64,000 nucleotides of DNA from Hyaloperonospora brassicae. Lineage: Eukaryota; Oomycota; Peronosporomycetes; Peronosporales; Peronosporaceae. The position numbers and the translations under genes are program-made. Below are positions 53,500 through 64,000 of the stretch, piece by piece. Below the pieces are notes generated by a model. It ran no database searches, was not told where the DNA came from, and saw only the letters and a list, made by a program, of their open reading frames with translations. Where the stretch lies: assembly GCA_947650285.1 (NCBI GenBank), contig CANTFL010001283.1, forward strand, positions 62,001-126,000, in the 5' to 3' direction. Within the stretch, counting starts at the first letter, position 1; each line of letters starts with the position of its first letter.

Positions 53500-54118
53500 C
53501 TAGTGTATGCGGTTAAGCTGTTGCAGCTCGCCCAATCGTACTGGGTCTTCCACCACTTGCACCGACTTAGTTTCTAACGCTTCGGTGACCAGCTTATCAA
53601 CCGCTACTTTGTAGCGCCGTATAACGTGCAAATACCGGACCGAGGTGAACTGGGCGAATAATTTGTGTGAAGCGCTAACATCGCCTGTAATCAAATTTTC
53701 TTGCATGCAACCCAATACATTGATGGATTGCGAGCCTGGAGTCACCCAAAAAAATCAAGTCGGGCAATTTGTTGTCTAAAGCCGCTTGCATTCCGTAATT
53801 TATTCCTGTGTAATCTGCTACGTTTACTTTCATTTCCAAAAGATCAGCACTCGCCGCAATCACAATGGTCCATTCGGGCAATTACCACAGTATTCACGAG
53901 CAACTTCCAAAACTTCCGTGCTTCTCTATCTTCGCGGAGCTATCGGACGAAAGCACAAAACCCGCAAACGTTGGAGGTAGGAGCGCGTAGAGGAGCTCAG
54001 GATTTAGTCTGATACTCGCTGAGTGTTTGGCCGGTGGAGCAATGTGTCGTAATGACTCGTTGAGGCCGAGAGATGGTGTGATAGATGCTTGTAACAACTG
54101 AGTTTTCGAAATCCACAT
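53500..54118 (-). pseudogene. Element 5 second (archaeal-like) RNase H
   Basis: GFVLSSDSSAKIEKHGSFGS, then PEWTIVIAASADLLEMKVN, DYTGINYGMQAALDNKLPD and IFLGDSRLAIHQCIGL: an RNase H fold unit separate from, and after, the gypsy RNase H. The first Asp (SSDSS) and the GDS Asp are present. VRYLHVIRRYKVAVDKLVTE follows in shifted frame. Confidence 0.75.
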
Positions 54119-54159
54119 CGCTCTTACTCACTCTCTTGAACTTCAGATGATACGGGGAG

Positions 54160-54800
54160 AGTAATACAGCAAAGCCGACGGCTCTTCCGTACAGTGCCTT
54201 GGACGTGAAGAGCTACTATGTCGTCGAGAATCGGGTGTATACACGGATGACCTTCCAGTAAAGATAGTATGCGTACTCTTTAGCAGCTAAAGTATCACTA
54301 GCACTTCGCGCTCGGCAGGGTGGTAATTGATCTCGTTCTTCTTCAAGAATCAACCACAAGATCGGATGGGTTGTAACATTTCGTCATGCTCTTGCATCAG
54401 AGTACTGCTCAGCGCCCAGTCATGAGCAAAAACCATCACATGAACGTCGGCTACGAAGTCAAGATGACTTAGAACTGAAGCTTCCATGATCTGTTGCTGC
54501 AGCATAGCGAAGTATGCGCGCACCGACCAGGTTTGATTCTGACAAGAATTCGTCTTCCTTGAATTGATACAGTACTGCTCCGTACACCGCGACGTTCTGA
54601 ATGAACCGGCTGTATTATTTCAATGCGCCATGAAACGCTTGCATACCCTTTTTTGACGTTGGAATTAATCACTCAGCGCGTTTCCCCAGTTTGTTCGGTT
54701 TGGCTTCAATGCACTGTGCTGTCACCTCGTGCGACAGAAAGTCTACTTGAGGCTGCACAAGGATACTCTTGGTGAAGCTTATGATACTTCAACACTTCGT
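54160..54800 (-). pseudogene. Element 5 gypsy RNase H
   Basis: In shifting frames: FIQNVAVYGAVLYQFKEDEF (connection), a VMVFAHDWALSS-like acidic segment, LPPCRARSASDTLAAKEYA, and ALYGRAVGFAVLLSPYHLKF at the end. No continuous frame. Identified by order and by similarity to element 1. Confidence 0.55.
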
Positions 54801-54829
54801 ATAGCGTGCCAGTAACCTGTCGGGCGTCG

Positions 54830-55893
54830 ATAAACATTCGTCGAAAACTTTGCATCCAAAATGTAATATCGTCTACAAACGATCGTCAACAGAACACGGG
54901 GGCAGCAATCTAGACATTGGGTTCGCCTGTAACAAACACGTTTCTCGCCGGATCATTTGCCAGACGTTGCAACGGATCAGGCTCGTCGAGTGCTCGGTAA
55001 TCATATCAAGCTTTGTCAAAGATGACCCTCCCGCGCCTAATTCGTCGAGCTCTGTGGTTACAGGTTGCACGCTTACTCGCCGAATCATCTTCGGCCACTT
55101 AAATTTTGGTGGCGAAGTCTTGCCAACCACCCTTTGGCTAAAAATACCCCCACATCGCGTTATCAACGAGTTGTTGATAGATCATAAAAGCGTTATTAAG
55201 TCCAAATGGCATTATCCGCCACTCAAAATTCGCCAAGGCGCGTACAAACGCTGATACATGCCGCGCTCTTTCCGTCATCATTACCGTCCAAAATCCGCTG
55301 GCCGCTTCGAGTTAGCATAACCACTGGTAGCTGTCTAGTTCGGTCAACCGATCGTCGACTTGGGGCATTGCGCATTTCATACTGACCGTGACTGCATTGA
55401 CTACTTTATAATCAATACATAGCCGGAATTCAACTCCATTCTTATATAGGACGATTACTATGGGCGACGCCCATAGACTTCGGCAAAACGAGGATAAAAT
55501 TGCCTTCAATAATCCCTTCAAAATATCGTTTAGCTTCGATCTATGGCGTAATGGAACCCGTCTGGCCCGTTCCTTGATGGGATCACGACCTTGGACGTCA
55601 ATATCGCATACCGCCCCGTATGCTGGAGGCAGTAGCGCGTTACCACTGAAGGTCATGATTCCTTTGTGTTTTCGCAACGCACCAATCAACTTTTCTTGTT
55701 GGTCTTCCGTGTGATCCATGCATACAACATTATCTCCGGTGTAGTCCAGTTTTTGCGGCGCTAATTCCGTGAGATCTGGTAATAACGCAAGTTCTTGAGC
55801 ATAATCCACCAGGCTGATGTCGTTCGCGATATGCTCAAAATCTGGTGTTTCAATCGGATGAGGTGTCGATGGGTCATCCGTGCTGGGTCGCAT
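54830..55893 (-). pseudogene. Element 5 reverse transcriptase
   Basis: 55,893-55,312 is open: DIDVQGRDPIKERARRVPLR, SPIVIVLYKNGVEFRLCIDY, PQVDDRLTELDSYQW. A stop follows, and the palm continues in broken frames. The active site FVDDI is at 54,879-54,865 (Phe-Val-Asp-Asp, both Asp kept), then TFWMQSFRR. Dead through several shifts. Confidence 0.8.
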
Positions 55894-56710
55894 CGACTGC
55901 CTTTAATGCACACAAGAATCGGCGATCGAGGTCATCGAACTGTGGTTCGTACCCGCCTGTCATCGTATCGTTCCGAAGGTCGTCGGGTCGGCTGACATAA
56001 ACTGGTTCGGTATCAACTTTTCCGTCTGCAGCGCTCGACTCGCCGGGTTGGGTTGAGCAGCATACGTCGATACTACCGCTATCATTTCCCGTGCGCGTGA
56101 CTGAGCACAGCTTTCGCGCGGGAATAGCGTTGCCTAGATTTCGTCTGGTGGTCATTTCCTTTGTCAGTCCCGAATTGTTCCTCAGATCGTGTGCACGATC
56201 TATCCCGGTCTGGGTAAATTCATTATCGTTGCGCTCTATGGGTGTCTCGACTTCTTTGTGAGATGTGGTTGTTATGTCATGGCGGACGTGATCCCCCTGT
56301 CGTAAAATTTCTGTAGGTTGTGTATAGGCTAGCCGCTCGACAGCAGGTGGCTGTTGACTCAGCCACTCCGCAAAATTATTCTGCCATTTTATAAACAACC
56401 ATCCGTCCATCACATTTTCATATGCTAACACCTGCCAGTCGTGATAATTTGTCGCGTTCAGTCTTGCGTAGCCATCATCCCGTGGTACTATTTCGTGTTG
56501 TGACCATTGCCCGATTGGGTAGTGTGCTGGACACGAAGCGCTCTTTGTCGAGACGTTCGTCAGCCTTACTCTCGTATCTATCCCTTTCTGATTGTATATC
56601 ACCGTCGGCACGAGTGTAGGAAGGCGACGTTTCCATAGCACATAAGTCAGCTTACTTAGTTGATTCCGCTGCAGTCGTAACTCTTCATATGACCGACTCT
56701 CGACATCCAA
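55874..56710 (-). pseudogene. Element 5 protease-RT linker (open, 278 codons)
   Basis: A long open frame with no catalytic motif: TRVRLTNVSTKSASCPAHYP, YHDWQVLAYENVMDGWLFIK, EWLSQQPPAVERLAYTQPTE, ending in acidic, Thr/Asn-rich sequence. Conserved with element 2 (30,595-30,368) and, more weakly, element 1, so it is a real Pol segment. Function unknown. Confidence 0.65.
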
Positions 56711-56776
56711 TGCTCTTGCTGGTTTTCCAGTGATCTCATCCCCGTATGAGGTGTCTTCGACATCTCTCGTTGATCT

Positions 56777-57022
56777 TTATAAAAGTATGGATATCTCATC
56801 TGGCAGTTTGGCTGTCGCGTTGAACAAGTCCAGTCGTATACCGGCTGGTATCATGAAATCCGTCATAAGAATGAGGTCCACTCCCGCATGATGCGACATA
56901 ATCCACACTACAAGTTCGTAAACTACCTCCCATCCAAAAGCGACTTTCGTTGATGTCCGTGAAGTGGTGACGACCTTCGACCTCCCTATTCCTAGGACAT
57001 CAATCTGTTTGTCCGTGCTCAT
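56777..57022 (-). pseudogene. Element 5 retropepsin C-terminal part
   Basis: WIMSHHAGVDLILMTDFMIP followed by AGIRLDLFNATAKLPDE matches the C-terminal strand of the element 1 protease (LLGMDFMIYAG). The Asp-Ser-Gly part must lie upstream near 57,100-57,350 but is broken. Confidence 0.6.
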
Positions 57023-57464
57023 GTGACTCTTGAGCTTGAGATTTCGTGCGAAAGACTGATTGCCGAGATGTTAACTCCAATGTCGAGCAATATCTTAGTT
57101 CGTTCATCATTCAATTCTCCCGTTACAAAATACCTCATTCTCACTCTCCGGTCAAACATTTCTCGACGACCACCGTCCTAGTCACTCTCCTCGTAACAAC
57201 TTCATTAATTTTTTCGATTCCATCTGTTGCTGAGAGTTACGTGATGCGTCCATCCGAGCCACCGCGCTCTCTCCTTATCATCCTGGTCGCTCGCCATGGA
57301 CGACCCAGGTTGGCTGTCCACTCTATTTACTATTTTACGCACCTTATCGCCGCGCCTTCTTGTGTCTCCAACAAGGGTGAAATGTAGCGCGTGTCGACTG
57401 CTGATTCAACTGACTGTGGTAGCCCGTTGTTACCCGACCCAGTCAAAGTCTGCGAGCTTTTAGT

Positions 57465-59383
57465 TTATATGCCCTGGCAAATAGATGCGTAGAGTTCTTT
57501 GGGTAACGTTGGTCGACCTATCGATGACTTGACGAACTTGTTGAGTCGTTCGAACTCCGCGAGCAGTTTACACCTGCCGACGTCATGCACTTGTTTGCAG
57601 AATTTGCAACGGCGTCTGCAAAAGTAAGCTTCGTGTCCTGCTGCACCACACGCACCATAGGAGCCCATTGTCGGCGTTCTCTCGAATGGTCTTGCCAATG
57701 ACGCTGGTTTATTTAGTCACGTTGAGCAGATCGCTCTTCGTACTCGGCCGGTACGCCAGCCCGACCCATAGAGCTAGGACCAGGTCGTACCCGCTCACTG
57801 CGTTCTGTATGTAACGTCACCCTGTTCACTTCTATGCCTACCTCCGTGGAATCGGTGTCAGGATCCGAATCGTAGTCATTCGAGTGTTCGAAGTCGCTTT
57901 CTCTATCTTGTGTTTCGTACTGATCAGCGTTTTGTCTCAGTCTCAATTCTCCCATTGCATCCCGCAAATCGTCCGTAGTCGCTGATGGGAGGGTGATACG
58001 AAGGCTACTATCGTGCTCGTATCGCCCTGTTCGTCCTTTGCGCCGAGGCTGTCTGTCTCTGCTGACGAGTCGGGATTCTTCATGTCTCTTTCGGTGATCG
58101 AAACGGTGACCATCCCGATTATTATGACGTCGAACCTCTGATGGATGCGTACTGTCGTTTCGACCGTCTCTGCGGCGATTGATCCGGGACTCGTTTCTGT
58201 GTGAGTCGGACAGTCGATTACAGCCCATTCGGTCTCGTTGCTTCTTGCGCTTTTCGCCTAGCAGTCCATGACTGATGATCTTCTTTACTCGGTATATATT
58301 CCCTAGTCGTTGCGGGTAGATGAAATCCACCAAGTCGTCGTCTCCACAATTTTGCAAGTAGTGCTCCACATGATCTTCAAACTCGGCTTTACCCTTTTCC
58401 TATTGAATCTGCGCTGCTCGCGCATTTCCATTCAGAAGGAGGAGGAAGTTGCACACATGTTCAGATTCCTGACGCTTCGCCGAGTAGTATCTGGACCTTG
58501 ACAATTGATCGTACTGTGAACATCAGCACCCCCTAAAAGGTTTTATTCAATAACTTCCATGTCCGAAGCATTTTCTTTGACAAATTTGGTACCAAACCAT
58601 GGCAGCCATCCCCAGACTCAACGAAAATGGCTCACATCAGTCGTTCTGGGGTTTGCACGTTCCTTTCATCTCATAAGTGAATGTTCTGATCCACTCGAGG
58701 GATTCGTCAAAACGGTATCGCCTTCCCGAAAACTTGGCGATCTTCTCCAACGAGGCATGTGTCCTTCCCTAGATAAATCGTCCTCGTTCACTCACTAACC
58801 CTTCAAAGCTCAAACGACGATTGCAGAAGTTCGTCATATTACTTCCTCGTTGTTGGATAGTCCAATCCTCATCATCTTTATCCTCGTCGTCGTCGTCGTC
58901 ATCGGGTCCTCGTCCATATTCATCTCTAACAGGAGAACGTTTCCCTCTCGTTGGGAGGGATGACCTTGGTGTTGCCATGTGGACATCCTCCACGTATGGT
59001 GATCTCTCCACTCGAAAAAACACCTCCGATTCCGCTTTATCCTGCTCATCCCTTTGAGCATTTGTCACCGCTTGAGCCTCGCTGGGTCTTGCTTTTGACT
59101 CATAACGCGACACTATTGGTGCTTTCTTTTTCATCAAAAAGAAGTCTCCGTTTAGCTGCTCCATCGTCATGTTGACGCTTATTACTGAATCAATTCCAAA
59201 TGCGTCCCCGAGCTTGGCTCTCCTTTCCTTCATCTCTTTGTCCACCACCCGTAGGTTTAAGATTGCATCAGCCGGCTTGGGATCCTGCGTACCTTTGCAC
59301 TTGTATCTCATCGCGCGCAAGAGGTAGATCGTGTACGCCGATAGTGCTCCAATGCTTAAAACGATGCAGGTCATGTTTAACAT
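57465..59383 (-). pseudogene. Element 5 gag
   Basis: Three pieces: 59,383-58,769 (hydrophobic start MLNMTCIVLSIGALSAYTIY, then a charged region with an Asp run near 58,900), 58,369-57,713 (basic, RDGRNDSTHPSEVRRHNN) and 57,698-57,465 with the zinc-knuckle region (CGAAGHEAYFCRRRCKFCKQ then VHDVGRC). A hydrophobic N-terminal segment is unusual for Gag. Frames are broken at about 58,770-58,370. Confidence 0.65.
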
Positions 59384-59966
59384 GGTGCTAAAGTTCGATT
59401 ATTTCGCCTGAGTAGATCGTTTGATGTCGAACTGCTTGATATACTTGGTTTTTTAATCTCCTCAGCAATTCGATGAATGATCCAGTTCGTCTGCGGAGTA
59501 GAGATTCCTTTTGGGCTCCTGAAGACGGCCGATTGCAACTCATCCATGCCCAACCTACGTTCGTCATCATCCCCCCTTTACATGCTTAGCTTGAACGAAG
59601 TATCTCACTGCTTGAGCGTGTTTATCCTTCATGGCCTGTACACGACTCACGTAACCCGCGTGTAGCACACTTCTTTCTTCATCTTCCACGAGTACCCCTA
59701 CGCTGTCATAGGCGTCTCTTCCACCTTGTTCTTCCTCCCCCATGGTCATCTTCTTCGAAATCGTCGATCCCAGGCTCACACTACACTTCGACCTTCACCT
59801 CGGTGTCGTTCATTGACGCTTTGTTCGACCCAGCGCGCGACGATCATCCAACATTCGCTGAGACCCCGCCACTCGCCAGTTTCGAATGAGAGACCATTTC
59901 GCTCGTAGTTTGTTGCTTAGTACCTGCTAAACTATTGCACACCCTGAATTCGGTAGCGGTACTAGT

Positions 59967-61057
59967 TGTAAAATAGTAGTTAGTTATTTCTGTAATTCAA
60001 CAGTCTCAACGTACAAACACAACAATCGCCGAGTTAAGTTGGCTACACGGGCTGGTACGTTTGGATAAATCCCTACGTGTTTCGCCCCTTCGGGGTTAAG
60101 TTGTGGCTCTCGCCTAACCGATTCCTTACAACCGATTCCTCCAGAGGCCTGCCTGAGCTCAGCAGTATCTAAACATCTCGCTTCCTGTGACTTCACACCA
60201 AAGGATGGAAGCCGACGCTTACGCGCTTTGATATGTCACCGGGAGCAGTGTATACCCGACTAGAAGATTTTATCTACCCTCGGCTGAGGCCCACCGGCTT
60301 GTCGTTCGACAAGACTTTCAACAGTGCCGTCTATTGGGTCACCGGCTTGTCACTTGACAAGTCTAACAACTGCCCCTTCACTAGGTTTACCGGCTCGTCG
60401 ACGACGAGACTCCTTCTTTCGCTAATAGCGAGCGCTGCCCAACCCGGGCCTTCCTAAACGCTTAGCGCTACCATTCGATACCTCTACAAGCTATGCCTCT
60501 CGAGGTTCGACGGCAGGCATAATATAGTCCACGCAGGGACTTACCTTAAGGTGTACGCGTGTCCTGGACTTAGCAAATTATGCACTGTATTGATTATCTC
60601 ATTTCCTCTTCCTGACCGCGAAGGGACTCTTTCATGGCTTCCCTTCGTCGCCCTCATCATCCTATAATAATGCCTAGTGTTTTGGATCATTCATCATCTC
60701 ATTCTCTAATCTTCTCGCGTCGAGTCTTGGTTCGTCGAGTCTTCCTTCGTCGGGCCTTCACTCGTTAAGCCTTCTCTCGTCAAGTCTTCTCTGTTCAAGT
60801 CTTCTCTTGTCGAGTCTTCTCTCTTCGAGTCTTCTCTTGTCGAGTCTTCTCTTGTCAAGTCTTTACTCGTCGATTCTTTACTCGTCGATTATTCACTCCT
60901 CGAGCCTTCACTCTTCGATTCTTTTCTCGTCGAGTTCCCCCTCGTCGAGCCATGATTGGCGGACGTCGACGCGCTTCGGTTTCTCTCTCCGGGTTCACCC
61001 CTCCTATAATCAAGTCAATAGTATCGGATACCTCATTTGGCAATTCTCTACACCACA
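59967..61057 (-). repeat. Element 5 5' LTR (1,091 bp)
   Basis: Nearly identical to the 3' LTR; about 13 base differences, mostly at the two ends, and one fewer 15-bp repeat unit. The leader starts ACTAGTACCGCTACCG. No standard TGG primer site is obvious at the junction. Confidence 0.92.
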
Positions 61058-62950
61058 ATACGAGATGGAGTAATATACACAACTATGAGCACGAAATCTA
61101 TAGTACATGTGCTAAGGTACTGACAAATATATAATTTACATGAATTACATAGTATATCTTCATGCATGACAAATACACATGACGCCCGCGCTGTAAATGT
61201 TGCATATCGCACAAGAAGATGTTGCGTGCCGCTTGCTTTGATGATCGAAACGACATGATCAGTGACGACTCGATGCCCGATCCACGTCGGGCAAATTATG
61301 GGTGGACTTTCTCTCAGTCAATTAATTACGGTACATACACATAAATGTAAATATTAACATCACTGTCTACCCAGGTATGTATTAGGTAAGCATGTGGGTA
61401 TTAAAATATAAGTATACACCTATAGTGTTTTTTCCATTATGACATATATTACGCAATTTAATGTTTGAATAAAATGACGCAGTTAAATTTCCTTACTTTC
61501 TGTGGCCAATACCTGACCACGATACAATCAACACAATATTATATTTGCATATCGTCTGCAAAGTACCCGCAAGAAGTGTACCCAAACACAAGCCTAAGGA
61601 GTAGAAGACTCATTACTTATTGTGGACATTAATTCGTCATAGTGTGAATATAGGGTAGTTATGGTACAGTTAATTCTTTACATATAAAGCGATAGACAAA
61701 AATTAAAATATTTTCGTCATTAATAAAATGATGAATAAGTGAGGTTAAACTTACATGCACCACGTAACTTCAAATACTGAATTGTGTGCTTATAGGAATT
61801 TGATATTTTTGTATCTAAAAATCGCTCAAACATGCACTGTACGAAAAGAATTTACTTTGAACATACCATGTAATATATAATTAATTGCGTCGGAATTACT
61901 GTTATACGAAATTTCTTGTAGTCAAGCGCCATTTGCAAATTTGGCGGTGTAGGATCGAATATAGCTTAAAGTTTAATCATATGGTTGCATTATTCCAGCA
62001 TTTTGACCCGCAAGAACGTAGGCTTTAGCTACACAAACTTTTGACGCCATTTATTTTACTTTGTGTATTTCTAGGGTTACTGACTACGCGAAGACAGCTG
62101 CATAATAAAGGGTCAGATACGCTGATACATATCAAATGTGAAACGAGAGGACATCGGTCCGTAAAGTTTATTTAAATAAACTTATAATCTTACCCCCTGC
62201 GATAGAAACGTTGTGTTCATCTCCGTGGCATCAAAACCGGTTTATATGGATCATCATTAATATTACTTCCACGAGTAGTAGCTTCTTTGTGACAAACATA
62301 TAAACCCACAAGCATTTTCTTGCTTATCATAGTTTATTTATCTTGCGTGCACAGGCTTGTATAATACTCAATAGTATAGCGCCCGCTGGACCTTGCGTGT
62401 CACCAATCATCTCCTATACATTCAATGACATATATCTGGCAGAGGATAAACAAAGCACAGTCGAACTACCAATATGCAATTAGTAGACACATATGAACGA
62501 AAAAATTCTCGCGTTTTGATGGCATACAGAATCTAGAGCACACCAGGGCTAGACGTACAATCGTACACGTGAAAGGGATCAACAAACCATGCTCTAAATT
62601 GACAATTCTATTCTACTGTTTTGATAGTATACCTATGTGGCTGTCTGTCATCTTCGAAGGAATCGAAATCACTAATTTGATAAATGCCAATGTCAATATA
62701 TTTAAATATGGAAGCTAACGCGAATTTAAAGGAATATCGCTTGATAACCTGTATCCTTATACACCCTCCTCGTTAGTGTCTAGTACACTATGAAGAATTA
62801 ATTCAGTGCCTTCAATACACACTCACTGGGTAAAGGTTTCGTAGTTTAAACTGCGAATCTATCATTCCTTTTGTCCATCGGAGCTCAGACGGTAGACGAG
62901 TGGTGGAGAAAGCTTAAAAACATAGGTGAATTTAATATGCTGTAATTATT
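61058..62950. other. AT-rich spacer with no identified feature
   Basis: The first bases (ATACGAG) match the gag codons interrupted at 45,003, so the decayed element 4 relative may resume here briefly. Beyond that, 1.9 kb of AT-rich DNA with no ORF, repeat or motif I can support. Confidence 0.5.
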
Positions 62951-64000
62951 TGTAACTTTGGCAAAGTCATCAATCAAATTTTATGACATGGATCGGTGGC
63001 CATACAATTGAGGTGCCACTTACTGGTGGAAATGGTACCAAGTGATCTGGCGATCCAATGAGAGACGGAAGGTGATCCCACGGAGATCGACGGACCAATC
63101 CAACGGTCGGTCGAAGGATGGACGTGGAACGGTCTGAGAAGAGGCGCAGAAAGGGGTGATTTCCTTGGAACAATCTGGGACGAGTCGCAGATATAGGTGA
63201 TTTTTACGGTGCGATCTGTGGCGAGGGACTTGATTGAACCAGGCGACCGGTATGAACGGAGAAACGTACGTCTGAGATCAGGCGATGCGACGTGACTCTG
63301 TGACAAAGGTGTAGCATCCAGGTGATCGAAGATACACATCACCGATCTCCAATGGGAGTACTGATTTAGGTTAAGTATATACCGATCTGGAAGTGTGGAT
63401 GTTCGTGGAGGTCCGTGGGACCGTTGAGAGCACCGTGGATGGTCCCATTGTGCGGATAAACCCTTGAGGACGGTATTGGAGCTTGCAAAACGAATGGAAG
63501 AACATATAGGGCCGGATCGCACTGTGTCGATCCTCAACGATCTCCAATTGGGCATCAGATCGGCCATGTTCCCTGCTGAGTATGGATATATCGATGATGG
63601 AGCTATTGTATTATGATATACATGCTTGTGGAAGGTCCATGAGTGATGTCCCAAAAGTTCAGACCGAAAGAGTCAGTAATAGCCGGTTAAATGGACGTCG
63701 CACAATAGATTTTTACACATTTAGCATTTTATATACTATTTTGGACTTTTCGGTACCCAAATTGGGTATATGGTACCGTATTTGGGATTTGCTCCTTTTT
63801 GGTGTCTAGGTACGAAATCGGGAGTATTGGCGCTATCTTTGGAGCACAGGTCACGAGATTTCGACACGTGTTCAAGGGGGCGGTCAAGCTTGAAGGTGAT
63901 ATCGGTTTGGAGAGTGACCTACAATTTGGAATAGGCTTAAGGATAGGATGACTATTAGTTTGGTTGGATAATAAAACAGTTACCGTTTTTACATATAAAG
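62951..64000 (+). repeat. Second copy of the long LTR (D2), running to the window edge
   Basis: TGTAACTTTGGCAAAGTCA, then the same series of segments as D1 (42,335 to about 43,520) with moderate divergence, up to AATAAAACAG near the end. An internal region may follow outside the window. Confidence 0.75.

Larger units (their letters stand above)
46258..61057 (-). mobile_element. Element 5: 14.8-kb Ty3/gypsy element with dual RNase H and antisense gene
   Basis: Two direct LTRs (46,258-47,363 and 59,967-61,057) enclose about 12.6 kb. The minus strand carries gag (59.4-57.5 kb), protease, linker, RT, RNase H, a second RNase H, integrase and chromodomain (51.5 kb). The last 3.8 kb before the 3' LTR carry plus-strand (antisense) coding sequence. 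All genes are broken. The LTRs differ by about 1% plus one 15-bp unit. Flanking bases are TGGAG and ATACG, not an evident duplication. Confidence 0.92.

Noticed and set aside
1..64000. tRNA, rRNA or other structural RNA genes
   Set aside because: None seen on reading both strands. The element 4 hairpins are too many and too uniform to be tRNA arms.

Overview
The window looks like a piece of an oomycete nuclear genome, probably Peronosporales (Phytophthora or a downy mildew). This rests on the oomycete-type Ty3/gypsy families with chromodomains, two host genes with very short introns, and a GH81 glucanase. No species can be named from sequence alone. Two host genes sit in a gene-sized island at about 36.0-41.0 kb: an SR-type splicing factor (+) and, convergent to it, a secreted or membrane-anchored GH81 endo-1,3-beta-glucanase (-). 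Each has one short intron whose length is a multiple of three. In the glucanase the intron ends in an in-frame TAG, so a naive ORF search splits one gene into two.

Almost everything else is LTR retrotransposon, much of it nested. From left to right: element 1 (1-7.8 kb, minus strand, decayed, with a second archaeal-like RNase H); element 3 (8,391-15,648, plus strand, complete domain set but broken); element 4 (15,951-23,921, plus strand, two LTRs and nearly intact gag-pol); element 2 (23.9-30.9 kb, minus strand, a decayed relative of element 1 with several insertions); an AT-rich graveyard (30.9-36 kb); the host genes; a decayed relative of element 4 (from 41,548) broken up by a long-LTR element (42,335-about 44,315) and by an LTR fragment (45,004-46,257); element 5 (46,258-61,057, minus strand, 14.8 kb with about 1.1 kb LTRs); and AT-rich DNA ending in a second copy of the long LTR (62,951-64,000). 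Three solo or partial LTRs of one roughly 300-bp family lie at 7,071, 10,215 and 15,649.

Two observations stand out. First, elements 3, 4 and 5 each carry a coding region on the strand opposite gag-pol, between pol and the 3' LTR. Its ATG lies 108-176 nt inside the 3' LTR, so these are ambisense retrotransposons. Only the copy in element 4 is uninterrupted (375 codons). Second, element 4 is saturated from LTR to LTR with short perfect inverted repeats (arms of 7-14 bp, small loops). They run through gag, pol, the antisense ORF and both LTRs, far above chance and far denser than in its neighbours. Element 5 is also odd: its LTRs differ by only about 1%, yet its internal genes are full of stops and frameshifts, as if it was already defective when it moved.

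How the parts work together: each element encodes, or once encoded, Gag with CCHC knuckles, an aspartic protease, reverse transcriptase, one or two RNase H domains and an integrase ending in a GPY/F and/or chromodomain. The host genes are unrelated to this machinery.
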